NCBI GenBank assembly: GCA_034408855.1
Contig: JAWXCK010000294.1
Span: 1-64,000, forward strand
Origin: JAIYDQ01 sp034408855
GTDB lineage: Bacteria; Planctomycetota; Planctomycetia; Pirellulales; Pirellulaceae
DNA: 64,000 nucleotides
Direction of reading: 5' to 3'
In this document: piece by piece, positions 51,429-60,616 of the stretch
Layout: every line of letters begins with the position of its first letter
Numbering within the stretch: the first letter of the stretch is position 1
The notes under the pieces: model-generated
What the model was told of the DNA's origin: nothing
Seen by the model: only the letters and a program-made list of their open reading frames with translations
The model's database searches: none
Program-made: the position numbers and the translations under genes

Positions 51429-53534
51429 CCCGCGCACCGAGAGGCTTCGAACTCGATTGAGGGCCGCTGCTGCGAAGACGTAGGGGTACATTTGCTCGTG
51501 ATACCAAAGTTTTGCGAAGTAAAATCCGATCGGTTGGCTCGTTTCGCAACCGCCGCTCTGAATTTTCTTAGTTAACCATGCGACCCCAAGCTGAAACGCA
51601 TGATCGAATTCGTGGATGCGAATGTCGCTCGCGTTTTCTCTTTTCGTTGAAGTCCCTTCCAACAGCGTCCTGCACGCGGAAAGTCCTTCAATGACGACCG
51701 ACGTTTCTTCGATCGTGCTTACAACTGAAACGCGATCGGAGTCGATGTTCTGCGCGACATTTGCGTAACGGATGCTCCGGCCACCTCCCCAGCCTCCATC
51801 GGCATTTTGACCTGAAATTAGGAATTTGATGCCTCGGCGTGCACGTTGGATATCATCTGAATGTAGTTCATTCCCTAGCCCTCGACGGTTTGACAGTTCA
51901 CCTAACGCGACCAGCACACGACCCGTTCCGTATGACGGATTCGCTTCATCGAGTGCATCTTGATTTCCGAACCATAACGGCAGCCACGCACCGTCCGGAC
52001 GCTGTTGTTTTCGGAGAAATCGCATTCCGCGTTCGATGGCTCGCTGAATCGTAGTCAGCGGAAGCGTCGGCTTGCTTGGTTGCGATCGAGTTGGATTATC
52101 AGACTCGATAGCCCATTTCGAAAGCGCTCGAATGGCGTGTGCTGTCAAGTCTGATCCGCTGCGATCAAACGGGAGTTTTCCCCATCCGCGACAAAAGGTT
52201 GGCCAACCCCCATCTCGATTTTGAAGCTTGAGCAACCATTGAACGCCCAATTCAACCGCCAAACAAATTTGGGGGGTAAGTTCGCCGCCGTTTCTCGATG
52301 TTGTCCATGAAGCTAATGCTAATAGGGCGGCCGGCGTATCATCCGCATCGGGAACCGCCCCGCTTAGATTCGTCCATCCCCACCCGCCAGGTTCGGCCCC
52401 CGTAAACGGATGTCGAATCCTATGTTGACAAGACAACAACCAATTAACGGTCGTATCATTCACACAACCCAATTCGCCCTCTCTTGCAACCGCATCTCCA
52501 CTTTGATTTCTTCTCCTTCCGTCCCTTATGTCCCTTATGTCCCTTATGTCCTTTACATCCGACCCAGCCCCGCCATCGATCATCGCCCCCATGGCCAGCG
52601 ACGTTACCCACGTCGCAAGATTGGTATCGATTGGCCAGCTACCATCGGCTTGGACGGAATCGACGATAAACTTTCGGCAAGCTACCGCGACATCGGAATC
52701 GACCAGTCCGATCGAGGCCCAATTCATCAATACGAAACTGGTAAGCGGCGTTGCTTCGAGATAGCCTCCGCTATCAGGCTGCATTTGGCGAAGGACACGC
52801 TGCGTGCGACGCAAAGCGGCTTTGCGTAAAATCCATAGAATCGGATTGCGGGTCGGAGCATGAATAAAACGAGCTTGTCCGATCGCCACTAACGCAGGAA
52901 TCGCGTAACTTACCACCGGTATTTGAGCAAATCGATACCACGATTGTGGGAGGGCAGCAGCCTCAAAGGGCAATGGACTAACGACTCGCCACGACACCAT
53001 GCCGGCCAACGCGCAGTTGCTTAAGATCGGAACGACAAAGGTTTTGTCCTTGCCATATCGGCGTCGAAGACCGTCCCAGCTTCCTTGGTTATCGACATAC
53101 GCTTGCGCCCTTCGAATGCGGTCCTCGAACGTTGTTTGCTTACCTGCTAAACGCCAAGCAGCGATGGCAAGCAGAGTTGTAGCGATATTCGAATGCGATC
53201 GGTCGGTATCGCCGAATCCACCATCGGGATTCTGAGCCTGACAGAGATAGCTGCAACCCTTTTCGATCAGACGCTTCCAGCTATCAGGACACTCATTATC
53301 GATTGAGGACGCCGAAGATGGTGTCGAAGATGATGCCGAAGATGATGCCGACAATTTCGATGGTTGTTGCTGTCGTTCACCAAGACAGATCGCTAATGCA
53401 CTCACAGCCGTGGCAGTCGATAGCGAAGAATTGGAAAGTCGGCCCGTCCAATAACCGTCTGGTCCTTGCAAATCACGCAAACGAGTCATTAGTATGTTGT
53501 AGGCTGCGTCGATTTCTTGAATTGTCAAGTTCAC
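51411..53534 (-). CDS. Squalene-hopene cyclase-family terpene cyclase
   Basis: From GTG 53534 (a longer frame to 53633 would overlap the upstream gene by 71 bases) the protein is about 707 residues. It has QW-type repeats (QNPDGGFGD, QADGSWPID, QNRDGGWPTF, QRPDGAWLPLW, QNADGGWGGG). The class II cyclase acid motif DADD lies in AVPDADDTPAALLAL, near residue 396 of this form. It would protonate and cyclise a polyprene such as squalene, at the membrane. Low-complexity SSASSS and DIRDIR repeats interrupt it. No squalene synthase lies nearby. Confidence 0.85.
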   Translation of the reverse strand: MNLTIQEIDAAYNILMTRLRDLQGPDGYWTGRLSNSSLSTATAVSALAICLGERQQQPSKLSASSSASSSTPSSASSIDNECPDSWKRLIEKGCSYLCQAQNPDGGFGDTDRSHSNIATTLLAIAAWRLAGKQTTFEDRIRRAQAYVDNQGSWDGLRRRYGKDKTFVVPILSNCALAGMVSWRVVSPLPFEAAALPQSWYRFAQIPVVSYAIPALVAIGQARFIHAPTRNPILWILRKAALRRTQRVLRQMQPDSGGYLEATPLTSFVLMNWASIGLVDSDVAVACRKFIVDSVQADGSWPIDTNLATWVTSLAMGAMIDGGAGSDVKDIRDIRDIRDGRRRNQSGDAVAREGELGCVNDTTVNWLLSCQHRIRHPFTGAEPGGWGWTNLSGAVPDADDTPAALLALASWTTSRNGGELTPQICLAVELGVQWLLKLQNRDGGWPTFCRGWGKLPFDRSGSDLTAHAIRALSKWAIESDNPTRSQPSKPTLPLTTIQRAIERGMRFLRKQQRPDGAWLPLWFGNQDALDEANPSYGTGRVLVALGELSNRRGLGNELHSDDIQRARRGIKFLISGQNADGGWGGGRSIRYANVAQNIDSDRVSVVSTIEETSVVIEGLSACRTLLEGTSTKRENASDIRIHEFDHAFQLGVAWLTKKIQSGGCETSQPIGFYFAKLWYHEQMYPYVFAAAALNRVRSLSVRGLLKEF
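52521..52556. repeat. 9-base coding repeat in the cyclase gene (DIR x3-4)
   Basis: GTCCCTTAT repeats three times followed by an imperfect GTCCTTTAC; on the minus strand it encodes KDIRDIRDIRD, an insert just before the catalytic region. Confidence 0.85.
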
Positions 53535-53562
53535 TCTCAAATTACGTAAAGTGCAGAACGGA

Positions 53563-54108
53563 TCAATTGCCTTGAAAACCGACGAACGGTTGGTCGTGCT
53601 TGAAATCGTAGACCAGCCAACGGTCACCGACACGATAGAGTGTCAGTTCGACAAAGCGAGGGACTTTAAGTTTGTAACTACCAAATTGACCTTCGACGAA
53701 AACATTCATTTTGACTTGCGCTCGGCGCTCTGATTTAAGACCGCTGATTTTGATTTCATGGATCTTCTTGACGGCGGCAAAATCAAAACGATAGATTTCT
53801 TGCGCTAACAATTGTCGAGCTTCGAGAACTTCTTCCGTTGGGTTATCGTAAATAGCGGCGATGACTTCCGCTCGACGATTGTTTTGCAAGTCGCTGGCGG
53901 TTTGATGTATCATCGCTCGCAACGATTCTTGCTCCGTCTCGACCCACACACTGATCGCTACCAGGAGCAAGGTTAAAACCAGCGCGGCCGCAGCCGCCCA
54001 AAGTCCTCCCGGACGCCCTGAACTTAGCCCAAGATAGGCTGCGACGACGGTCAGGAGGGCACCGATAGCTCCGACTATCCACGGGCTTTCAAGAACGATT
54101 TCCAGCAC
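53563..54108 (-). CDS. Hypothetical membrane protein
   Basis: The 181-residue protein (GTG start) has two N-terminal hydrophobic helices (WIVGAIGALLTVVAAYLGL and GLWAAAAALVLTLLLVAISV). A soluble domain of about 120 residues (DLQNNRRAEVIAAIYDNPTE, FVELTLYRVGDRWLVYDF) faces one side of the membrane. The soluble end resembles NTF2-like or DUF4878-like strands, without a firm match. Confidence 0.6.
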   Translation of the reverse strand: MLEIVLESPWIVGAIGALLTVVAAYLGLSSGRPGGLWAAAAALVLTLLLVAISVWVETEQESLRAMIHQTASDLQNNRRAEVIAAIYDNPTEEVLEARQLLAQEIYRFDFAAVKKIHEIKISGLKSERRAQVKMNVFVEGQFGSYKLKVPRFVELTLYRVGDRWLVYDFKHDQPFVGFQGN

Positions 54109-54241
54109 AATTCGTTACTTTCGTTGCAAAAACAATAAAAATACTTGGCTTGGGCTCAAACTACGACCTAGTGTTCCACGATTCGTATTATCCGTCCCGG
54201 TATTTCCAAGCTAACCAAGCTCTAGAACCCCTACAAACATT

Positions 54242-54859
54242 ATGATCGACACGATTCGCCGTTATTGGATCGGACTATTGGTCCTCGTCATGATCGGTTT
54301 GCATGCTGGAATTGTAGGAATGATTCGGATGCAAGCCAGTCAAGCCAAGGAGTCGCTTTCATGCGAAGTCGATCTTGGCAGTTTTTACGTAAGTCAAGGT
54401 CCAGACGAAGGCGTAGTTCATCTTAGAATACACGCTCTCGTCCCCGTCAACCACCGACTCCAAAGTCGGCAGTTGATCGAGCTCAATCAGTTCCAGGTTC
54501 GTCAGGCAGCCGAAGAATACTGCCGACAAGCTGACCCGACCCTCCTGAGTGACCCGCTGCTCACCGATTTTAAGAGCAATTTAATGGACACGTTAGTTCA
54601 GTCAGTAGGTGAAACGGCCGCTGAAGATGTCGTGATTACCGAGCTGCACACCACCAAAGAATTTGGTCCGTTAGCTTTACATGCATCGACCGGCGATCAT
54701 AAAACCGCCAAGCGAATGGTGATTACTCGACAAGCTAAGGACCAACAGCGTAAGGCCGAACACGAAGCTAGTCACGCTGCCGAAGAAAAAGCCGACGCTC
54801 ACGGCTCCGGCGGACACGGCTCCGATGCCCACGGCAAGGCCGATAAAAAAGGGCACTAA
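54242..54859 (+). CDS. FliL-like membrane protein with His/Lys-rich tail
   Basis: The 205-residue protein has one N-terminal helix (WIGLLVLVMIGLHAGIVGMI) and a periplasmic domain containing CEVDLGSFYVSQ, VHLRIHALVPV and DTLVQSVGETAAEDVVITEL. The layout resembles FliL, the flagellar stator-associated protein, though similarity is weak. The last 35 residues are rich in His, Ala, Lys and Asp (HGSGGHGSDAHGKADKKGH) and could bind metal. No flagellar genes are adjacent. Confidence 0.5.
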   Translation: MIDTIRRYWIGLLVLVMIGLHAGIVGMIRMQASQAKESLSCEVDLGSFYVSQGPDEGVVHLRIHALVPVNHRLQSRQLIELNQFQVRQAAEEYCRQADPTLLSDPLLTDFKSNLMDTLVQSVGETAAEDVVITELHTTKEFGPLALHASTGDHKTAKRMVITRQAKDQQRKAEHEASHAAEEKADAHGSGGHGSDAHGKADKKGH

Positions 54860-54896
54860 GTGCTGATCCAAGAATTGCGGTATGAGATATCGAGCG

Positions 54897-55553
54897 TCAT
54901 CTAACGCCTTTGCTGAATCTCATACATATCCAACAGCATAAAGTCGCGATCGCTGCGCCAGCCAGAACGTCGCTTGGATAGTGAGCTTGCGAAACGATCC
55001 TTTGCAAGCACGCCATCAAGGCGAAGGTTGCAAAAAAATATTTGCCGCGCGGATAGACGATCGATAGCCCGATCGCCAGCGCCACAGCGGTTGCCGAATG
55101 TCCCGACGGAAAGCTTCGATGCGTCGAGTCCCAAAACGAGCCGTCGAAGATCGCCAACCAACTATCGACACCTGATATGGCCGTACCGGAATTTGGTCGG
55201 TACCGCGAAAAAGGATACTTCAAGACATTTGCGATCACGCTTGATAATAACGTCATCCCCATCGCAAACTGAATCAGGCGACGACGGTCGCGATCGATCC
55301 ACCAAAGTGTCGCGAAGATGGCGATGACGCCCGATCCATGTGCAAAGACTTCGGCAAGCTGAACTGCTTTGTTGATATCACCGGGAAGTTGAAACTTCGC
55401 GACGCTCTGAGCGATCAATGTATCGCAAAAGAACGTGCAAGGAATAGCCGTCAAGCCAGCCGACAGTCCGATGACTAGCCACGCAAAGCTCTGCCGGTTA
55501 CCGCTGGTTTGCATCACTGGGTCGATCTGCTGAGGATTCGAAATTCGATTCAC
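54897..55553 (-). CDS. PAP2-family phosphatase
   Basis: The 218-residue membrane protein has the acid phosphatase triad of motifs: KYPFSRYRP, then SFPSGHSATAVALA, then RIVSQAHYPSDVLAG (R-x5-H-x3-D). Several hydrophobic helices flank them. It is a PAP2-type lipid or polyprenyl-pyrophosphate phosphatase (PgpB/BcrC-like are possibilities). Its minus-strand neighbour is a Nudix gene 13 bases upstream; co-transcription is likely. Confidence 0.85.
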   Translation of the reverse strand: MNRISNPQQIDPVMQTSGNRQSFAWLVIGLSAGLTAIPCTFFCDTLIAQSVAKFQLPGDINKAVQLAEVFAHGSGVIAIFATLWWIDRDRRRLIQFAMGMTLLSSVIANVLKYPFSRYRPNSGTAISGVDSWLAIFDGSFWDSTHRSFPSGHSATAVALAIGLSIVYPRGKYFFATFALMACLQRIVSQAHYPSDVLAGAAIATLCCWICMRFSKGVR

Positions 55554-55565
55554 GGTTTCGTCATT

Positions 55566-56018
55566 TCAATCGAAGCCAAGGCTAAAGACCTCGCGATGCA
55601 AAGCTTCAAAAAAATCAGGAACGCTCCCCAAAACATCTAAGCCGCCTAAGAGTTCGGATTCCTGCATCCAATGCACTTCGGATACTTCGTCAAGAAAGGG
55701 AACAGGGGCGGTGTCCAGCGCAAGGCGTTCAATATGCATCCATTCTAATTTAGTCCCCCAATGTGTTACTGAAGACCAAAGATGCTTTCGAACGCGAATC
55801 GACATCGACAACTCTTCCATCATCTCGCGAATGATCGCTTGTTCAAAGCTTTCGCCAGCTTCGATATGTCCACCAGGAAAGCAAAGCAGGCCCGGAGCCC
55901 GAACTTTCATCGATCTTCGGATGACTAAAAAGCGATTAGCTTCGTAAACTACACCGACAACTCCATGTCGAGGCGACGAAACGTTATCCTTTGCCATACA
56001 ATTAAATCCTTGAAACAT
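55566..56018 (-). CDS. Nudix hydrolase
   Basis: The 150-residue protein has a full Nudix box, GGHIEAGESFEQAIIREMME followed by EL, with the REVxEE metal-binding core as REMMEE. Substrate cannot be named; 8-oxo-dGTP or NDP-sugar are common. ATG 55997 is an alternative start. It sits just upstream of the PAP2 gene in the same direction and divergent from the CCA enzyme gene. Confidence 0.88.
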   Translation of the reverse strand: MFQGFNCMAKDNVSSPRHGVVGVVYEANRFLVIRRSMKVRAPGLLCFPGGHIEAGESFEQAIIREMMEELSMSIRVRKHLWSSVTHWGTKLEWMHIERLALDTAPVPFLDEVSEVHWMQESELLGGLDVLGSVPDFFEALHREVFSLGFD

Positions 56019-56046
56019 TCAGTCCGACAAGCCCAGCAAGCACTCT

Positions 56047-57339
56047 ATGACCATCCGACTCGCATCCGATTCGCCGCAGCGACGTTTCGCTAAAAGTATC
56101 GTACAGCGAATTGTCGAGCAACATCATATCGCCTATTTTGCGGGCGGTTGCGTCCGCGACGATTTATTGGGCATTGAGCCATCGGATTATGACGTCGCGA
56201 CATCAGCAACGCCCGAGCAAATTCGTGGCATTTTCGGAGCCCACCGGACACTATTCGTTGGAGCTGCCTTTGGTGTCGTTTGCGTACACCGACGAATCGA
56301 TGGCGTCCTTCATCAAGTGGAAGTTGCGACGTTTCGCAGCGACGGTGACTATTCGGATGGTCGTCGACCCGACCGCGTGCAGTTTACAACTCCCGAAGGC
56401 GATGCTCAGCGGCGCGATTTTACGATCAATGGACTCTTTTACGATCCGATCGCAATAAAGGTGATCGACTTTGTCGATGGCCAGTATGATCTAAAGAATC
56501 GCATTGTCAGAGCGATCGGTGATCCGTTTGCCCGATTTTCAGAAGACAAACTCCGATTGCTGCGAGCCATCCGAATGTCGGCTCGATTCGATTTCGATAT
56601 AGAATTGCAAACTCGATTGGCGATTGTCGATATGGCATCGACGATTTTAGTCGTCAGCCCCGAACGCATCGCCGCTGAAATGCAAAAAATGCTCGAGCAC
56701 GAAAAACGATCGACGGCCATTCAATTGCTCGATGAACTCGGTCTGCTTGAAGCTGTCTTTCCCGAACTTTGGTTATCGTTCAAGGATCCCGTCTCCCGCC
56801 AAAAAACGTTGCAACGATTGTCGGCGATCGACGAAAGGAATTTTGTCGCATCGCTTGCCGTACTCGGCTATGCGATTGTCGAAAATGCATCGGCGCATGA
56901 ATATGTTTCAATCGTCAAGCAGACAGTAGCGAAACTTCGATCGTCGTGGCGGCTATCCAACGAGGATGCGGCATCGCTTGGATTTTGCCTCGCCAACGCC
57001 CGGAACTTCTTGGCATCCGAGCAATTGCAATGGTCCTTTCTACAACCTTTGCTCATATCGAAACATGTCAACACGACGCTTTGTTTCATCAGAGCCGTGC
57101 TGATTCAAGCGTTTGGCGACTCGCGACTGCTCGACCGCTGTCGAACGGCCTTGAGCTTACCGGTAACTGAACTTAACCCACCGCTGCTGATAGACGGCGA
57201 AGTGTTGATGTCGTTAGGTATACCGTCTGGCCCAGAATACGCGCGACTGATAAAATTGGCCCGTACGGCTCAACTTGATTGCGAGATAGGCACTCGCGAA
57301 GAAGCCCTAGAATGGCTTCGTAAGCATTGGCAACCGTGA
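56047..57339 (+). CDS. tRNA CCA-adding enzyme / poly(A) polymerase family
   Basis: The 430-residue protein has the class II nucleotidyltransferase head AGGCVRDDLLGIEPSDYDVA with Asp47 and Asp49 as metal ligands. RRDFTINGLFYDP, DPFARFSEDKLRLLRAIRMS and RIAAEMQKML follow. The window's tRNA-Leu has no encoded CCA, so the cell needs this activity. It may be the CCA- or A-adding half in genomes with split enzymes. A LarA-like gene follows closely. Confidence 0.9.
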   Translation: MTIRLASDSPQRRFAKSIVQRIVEQHHIAYFAGGCVRDDLLGIEPSDYDVATSATPEQIRGIFGAHRTLFVGAAFGVVCVHRRIDGVLHQVEVATFRSDGDYSDGRRPDRVQFTTPEGDAQRRDFTINGLFYDPIAIKVIDFVDGQYDLKNRIVRAIGDPFARFSEDKLRLLRAIRMSARFDFDIELQTRLAIVDMASTILVVSPERIAAEMQKMLEHEKRSTAIQLLDELGLLEAVFPELWLSFKDPVSRQKTLQRLSAIDERNFVASLAVLGYAIVENASAHEYVSIVKQTVAKLRSSWRLSNEDAASLGFCLANARNFLASEQLQWSFLQPLLISKHVNTTLCFIRAVLIQAFGDSRLLDRCRTALSLPVTELNPPLLIDGEVLMSLGIPSGPEYARLIKLARTAQLDCEIGTREEALEWLRKHWQP

Positions 57340-57383
57340 AGCCCGATTCGAGTAACTCGGCTGTCACAGCATTGGAAAATTAT

Positions 57384-58718
57384 ATGGTTCAACCTCGAAG
57401 CGTTATGCAATCATCACCTCCAATTTCTCGTACCGAAAGAAGCATCGTGAGTACCGATGCCACACTACCGAACTTCTTTCGCGTTCGTCAAAAATTCTCA
57501 CGACCTTGTGTCGCCAGTATCGACGCAGCAGTCCAAAGAGCTGTCGAGCACGCCGGTCTAAGCCGCACAATCAAAACGGGACAAAGCGTTGCGATCACCG
57601 TTGGCTCTCGAGGTATCGCCAACATCGCGGCGATTACCAAGCAGCTTGTCAGTCAAGTCAAAGCTTTGGGGGGCCGACCCTTTATTGTTCCGGCGATGGG
57701 GTCGCATGGCGGTGGTACTGCCCAAGGGCAACTTCGTGTGCTAGAAAATTACGGAGTGACATCGGACTCGATGGGTTGCGAGATTCGATCGAGTATGGAT
57801 ACCGCCGTTGTATGCCAAGCCAAGGAAGGGTTTCCTGTTCATTTCGATACGCATGCCTTTGCTGCCGACCAGGTCATTGTCGTCAATCGCATCAAACCGC
57901 ACACGCGATTCTTTGGTTCCGTCGAAAGCGGGCTAATGAAGATGATGTTAATCGGTCTGGGAAAACATGCCGGCGCGATCGTCTATCATCGAGTCATTCA
58001 GAACTACACGTTCGATCAGATCGTCCGAAGTGTTGCTAGAGAAGTGATCGCACGTTGCCATATCGCCGGCGGGATTGCGATACTCGAAAATGGTTATGAA
58101 GAGACGGCAGATATTGTCGGATTGCCTCCCGAAAGGATCGAAACGGAGGAACCGAATCTATTGAATCGAGTTCGCGACTTGCTGCCAAGGCTTCCGTTCG
58201 ATTCCGCCGAACTCCTTATTCTCGATGCCATCGGGAAAAACTTTAGCGGTTCGGGAATGGACACCAATATCGTTGGCCGCAAGCACAACAATCGGAGCGC
58301 GATCGGCGACGAACGACCGGAGATCGAGCATATCTACGTTCGCTCGTTGAGCGAAGAAACCGAGGGAAACGCGGCTGGAATTGGCATAGCGGAATTATGT
58401 CACCGTCGCGTTATTGAGCAGATGGACCCGGTTAAGACGCGAATCAATTGTATAACCGCTGGCCACATTGCGGCGGCCATGGTTCCAGTTGACTTTCCAA
58501 ACGATCGAACGGCCATCGAGACCGCGATGGGGCTCAGCGGATGGGGGCGGAACGAAGACTATCCCGCCATGTGGATCCCCAATACGCTTCATGTTGAAGA
58601 AGTCGAATGCAGCCAGGTGCTTCTGCAGAAGGCAAAAGATCATGCGACTCTCGAAATCATCGCAGAGCCTCGACCGTTGCAGTTTGATAGCGACAGCAAT
58701 TTAGTCGATATGTTCTAA
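57384..58718 (+). CDS. LarA-like (lactate racemase N-terminal domain) protein
   Basis: The protein is about 444 residues from ATG 57384 (SD-like GGAA upstream); a TTG at 57327 would overlap cca. It has VAITVGSRGIANI, FIVPAMGSHGGGTAQGQLRV and VVNRIKPHTRFFGSVESGLM, resembling the PF09861-type domain of nickel-pincer lactate racemase. The Lys that carries the pincer cofactor in LarA cannot be confirmed, and LarB/C/E maturation genes are absent here. The reaction is therefore unknown; a related alpha-hydroxy acid racemase or epimerase is a guess. Confidence 0.7.
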   Translation: MVQPRSVMQSSPPISRTERSIVSTDATLPNFFRVRQKFSRPCVASIDAAVQRAVEHAGLSRTIKTGQSVAITVGSRGIANIAAITKQLVSQVKALGGRPFIVPAMGSHGGGTAQGQLRVLENYGVTSDSMGCEIRSSMDTAVVCQAKEGFPVHFDTHAFAADQVIVVNRIKPHTRFFGSVESGLMKMMLIGLGKHAGAIVYHRVIQNYTFDQIVRSVAREVIARCHIAGGIAILENGYEETADIVGLPPERIETEEPNLLNRVRDLLPRLPFDSAELLILDAIGKNFSGSGMDTNIVGRKHNNRSAIGDERPEIEHIYVRSLSEETEGNAAGIGIAELCHRRVIEQMDPVKTRINCITAGHIAAAMVPVDFPNDRTAIETAMGLSGWGRNEDYPAMWIPNTLHVEEVECSQVLLQKAKDHATLEIIAEPRPLQFDSDSNLVDMF

Positions 58719-58802
58719 CACCGTAGCGAGAACAACCACAAAACCGCATGCAACTGGCGTGACGGTTCATCGAGACATTCAAAGAAATGCTAGGAATTGC
58801 CT

Positions 58803-60023
58803 ATGTCGCTAGACTGGCTCAATGATTTACTCCAAGAACGTCGAAACAATGGCTTGTCGCGCTCGACGCTGGTCGCCAAGCACCTCGATGCCACGACGAT
58901 TGAAATCGATGGACAGAGACTCGTCAACTTTGGTGCCAATGACTACATGGGTTTAGCATGCCATCCCGATTTATTAGCTGCCGCGTTTTCGGAACCCGCG
59001 TTTTCGGAACCGGGGGCTAGCACTATCGGCTCACCATCAGAGAATTCCATCACGCCAGCCATGCGATGGGGAAGCGGAGCTAGTCCGCTGGTTTCCGGTT
59101 ACGGACCCGATCATGCCGCCCTCGAAGCGGAGCTTGCCAAATTTGAAACGACAGAAGCTGCGATCATCTTCTCCTCCGGATTCGCAGCGAACGTCGGAAC
59201 GGTTGCCGCTTTGGCGAGTGGCCGCGATATTATTTTTAGCGATGCCTTGAACCATGCGAGCTTGATCGACGGCTGCCGACTCTCTCGAGCCAAAATTTGT
59301 GTTTATCCCCATGCCGACATCGACCTGCTTCGAGTCTTGATTCGCCAGCATCGCGGGACGGCCGAGCGAGCTTTTATTGTCACCGATTCGCTCTTTAGTA
59401 TGGATGGCGACATTGCACCGCTGCAGGCTATTGTCGAACTTGCCGAAGAATTCGAGATGGTTACGATCGTCGACGAAGCCCACGCGACAGGCATCTACGG
59501 CGACAATGGACTAGGCGTGTGCGAGAGTCTCGATCTTTTAACGCGAGTGCCCGTGCGGATCGGAACCTTGAGTAAAGCTCTTGGTGGCTTGGGAGGTTTC
59601 GTCGTCGGTTCGCACGTTCTCATCGAGTACCTTCGCAATTTTGCTCGTCCATATATCTACAGCACGGCCATGCCGTCAGGCATGGCTCGTGCGTCTCGAG
59701 CGGCACTCAAGCTCGTTCATTCGATGACCGAGCAGCGGCGGCTATTAAAACAAAAGAGCCTCACATTGCGAGAAGGCATTCATCAGCTCGGATTTGAAGT
59801 TGGTTCTGGAGACAGCCCGATCATTCCGATCTATCTCGGCGATGCGAAGGAAGTCGTTCGATATTCGCAAGAACTGCGTCGACATGGGCACTTTGTCCCG
59901 GCGATCCGACCTCCGACCGTGCCTCTCGATCGCTCGCTATTGCGGATAAGTCTTTCAGTGAAGCACACCGACGACCAGCTTCGGGCTTTGTTAAAAAGCA
60001 TCGGTACGCTTCTTGAGAAATAG
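58803..60023 (+). CDS. 8-amino-7-oxononanoate synthase-type PLP acyltransferase
   Basis: The 406-residue protein (ATG 58803, SD AGGA seven bases before, preferred to TTG 58797) has an alpha-oxoamine synthase fold. The motifs are NDYMGLACHP, SGFAANVGTVAALA, VDEAHATGIYGDNGLGVCE and the PLP Lys258 in GTLSKALGGLGGFVVG. BioF is the best call; KBL or a sphingoid-base synthase cannot be ruled out as no other bio genes are near. The FSEPAFSEPG segment is a small tandem duplication. Confidence 0.82.
   Translation: MSLDWLNDLLQERRNNGLSRSTLVAKHLDATTIEIDGQRLVNFGANDYMGLACHPDLLAAAFSEPAFSEPGASTIGSPSENSITPAMRWGSGASPLVSGYGPDHAALEAELAKFETTEAAIIFSSGFAANVGTVAALASGRDIIFSDALNHASLIDGCRLSRAKICVYPHADIDLLRVLIRQHRGTAERAFIVTDSLFSMDGDIAPLQAIVELAEEFEMVTIVDEAHATGIYGDNGLGVCESLDLLTRVPVRIGTLSKALGGLGGFVVGSHVLIEYLRNFARPYIYSTAMPSGMARASRAALKLVHSMTEQRRLLKQKSLTLREGIHQLGFEVGSGDSPIIPIYLGDAKEVVRYSQELRRHGHFVPAIRPPTVPLDRSLLRISLSVKHTDDQLRALLKSIGTLLEK
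58983..59012 (+). repeat. 15-base tandem duplication in the BioF-like gene
   Basis: GCGTTTTCGGAACCC is followed immediately by GCGTTTTCGGAACCG, giving AFSEPAFSEP in a surface-like segment of the protein. Confidence 0.85.
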
Positions 60024-60118
60024 GTTTTGCGGGCCTATTGCCCTCAAGTTCTTTCGGCGGCAGCTCTGGCGTCGAAAATCTGATTTTTCCCGGTTGGAAA
60101 AAACGGGTCAATTTCGTA

Positions 60119-60158
60119 TTGATTTGCTATGTGGCATAGAGAATAATGCCATGTGGCA
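60119..60158 (+). promoter_or_regulatory. Putative promoter and operator of the Xre/RES toxin-antitoxin pair
   Basis: TTGATT (60119-60124) and AATAAT (60142-60147), 17 bases apart, form a plausible sigma-70 promoter. TGGCAT (60132-60137) and ATGCCA (60146-60151) form an inverted repeat overlapping the -10, and ATGTGGCA appears twice as a direct repeat. This fits autoregulation by the antitoxin. Confidence 0.5.
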
Positions 60159-60179
60159 CAAACCGCAGTGGAGGACCCT

Positions 60180-60614
60180 ATGGAATATCTTAAAGAATTG
60201 ACGAAGTTTATGGGTGGCTCGTCGGTCGTTGGCTCGCCGTGTTCTGATTTTGAGTTTATTGAAATCATCCGGCTTGGTTTGCCTTCGAAAGTCATCCAGT
60301 GTGTCGTCAAATCGTCCTCTGTCAGTGAAGATGTGATTTGCAAATCGCTTCGTATTTCAAAACGCACTGCTGCGCGACGAAAGGCGAATGCATCGACGCT
60401 TAAGCCTTCTGAATCGGAGCTAATCTACCGTTTCAGTAAAGTCATAGTGACGGCAACGGACATTCTCGGCAATAGAGTCAAGGCGCGCGAGTGGCTGATG
60501 ACCGGGAATCATGCGATGAATGGCGCGCGCCCGATCGACCTTCTAGATACAGGGATTGGGTTTGAAGATGTTATGAATCTACTACATCGAATCGAATTTG
60601 GCGTATACAGCTAA
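60180..60614 (+). CDS. Antitoxin of a RES/Xre pair (Xre-MbcA-ParS toxin-binding domain)
   Basis: From ATG 60180 (GGAGG seven bases upstream; an earlier GTG at 60153 is weaker) the protein is 144 residues. It has an N-terminal helical Xre-like part (SVSEDVICKSLRISKRTAARRK). The DUF2384-type end has SELIYRFSKVIVTATDILG, AREWLMTGNHAMNGARPIDL and LDTGIGFEDVMNLLHRIEFG. The Pro-Asp-Leu-Leu-Asp-Thr block is the MbcA/ParS signature. It should bind and block the RES toxin two bases downstream, and repress the operon. Confidence 0.9.
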   Translation: MEYLKELTKFMGGSSVVGSPCSDFEFIEIIRLGLPSKVIQCVVKSSSVSEDVICKSLRISKRTAARRKANASTLKPSESELIYRFSKVIVTATDILGNRVKAREWLMTGNHAMNGARPIDLLDTGIGFEDVMNLLHRIEFGVYS

Positions 60615-60616
60615 TC

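Noticed and set aside
60024..60118. Hairpin-like TTTTTCCCGG ... AAAAAACGGG before the toxin-antitoxin pair
   Set aside because: The arms do not pair well as a terminator and no T-run follows in a useful direction.
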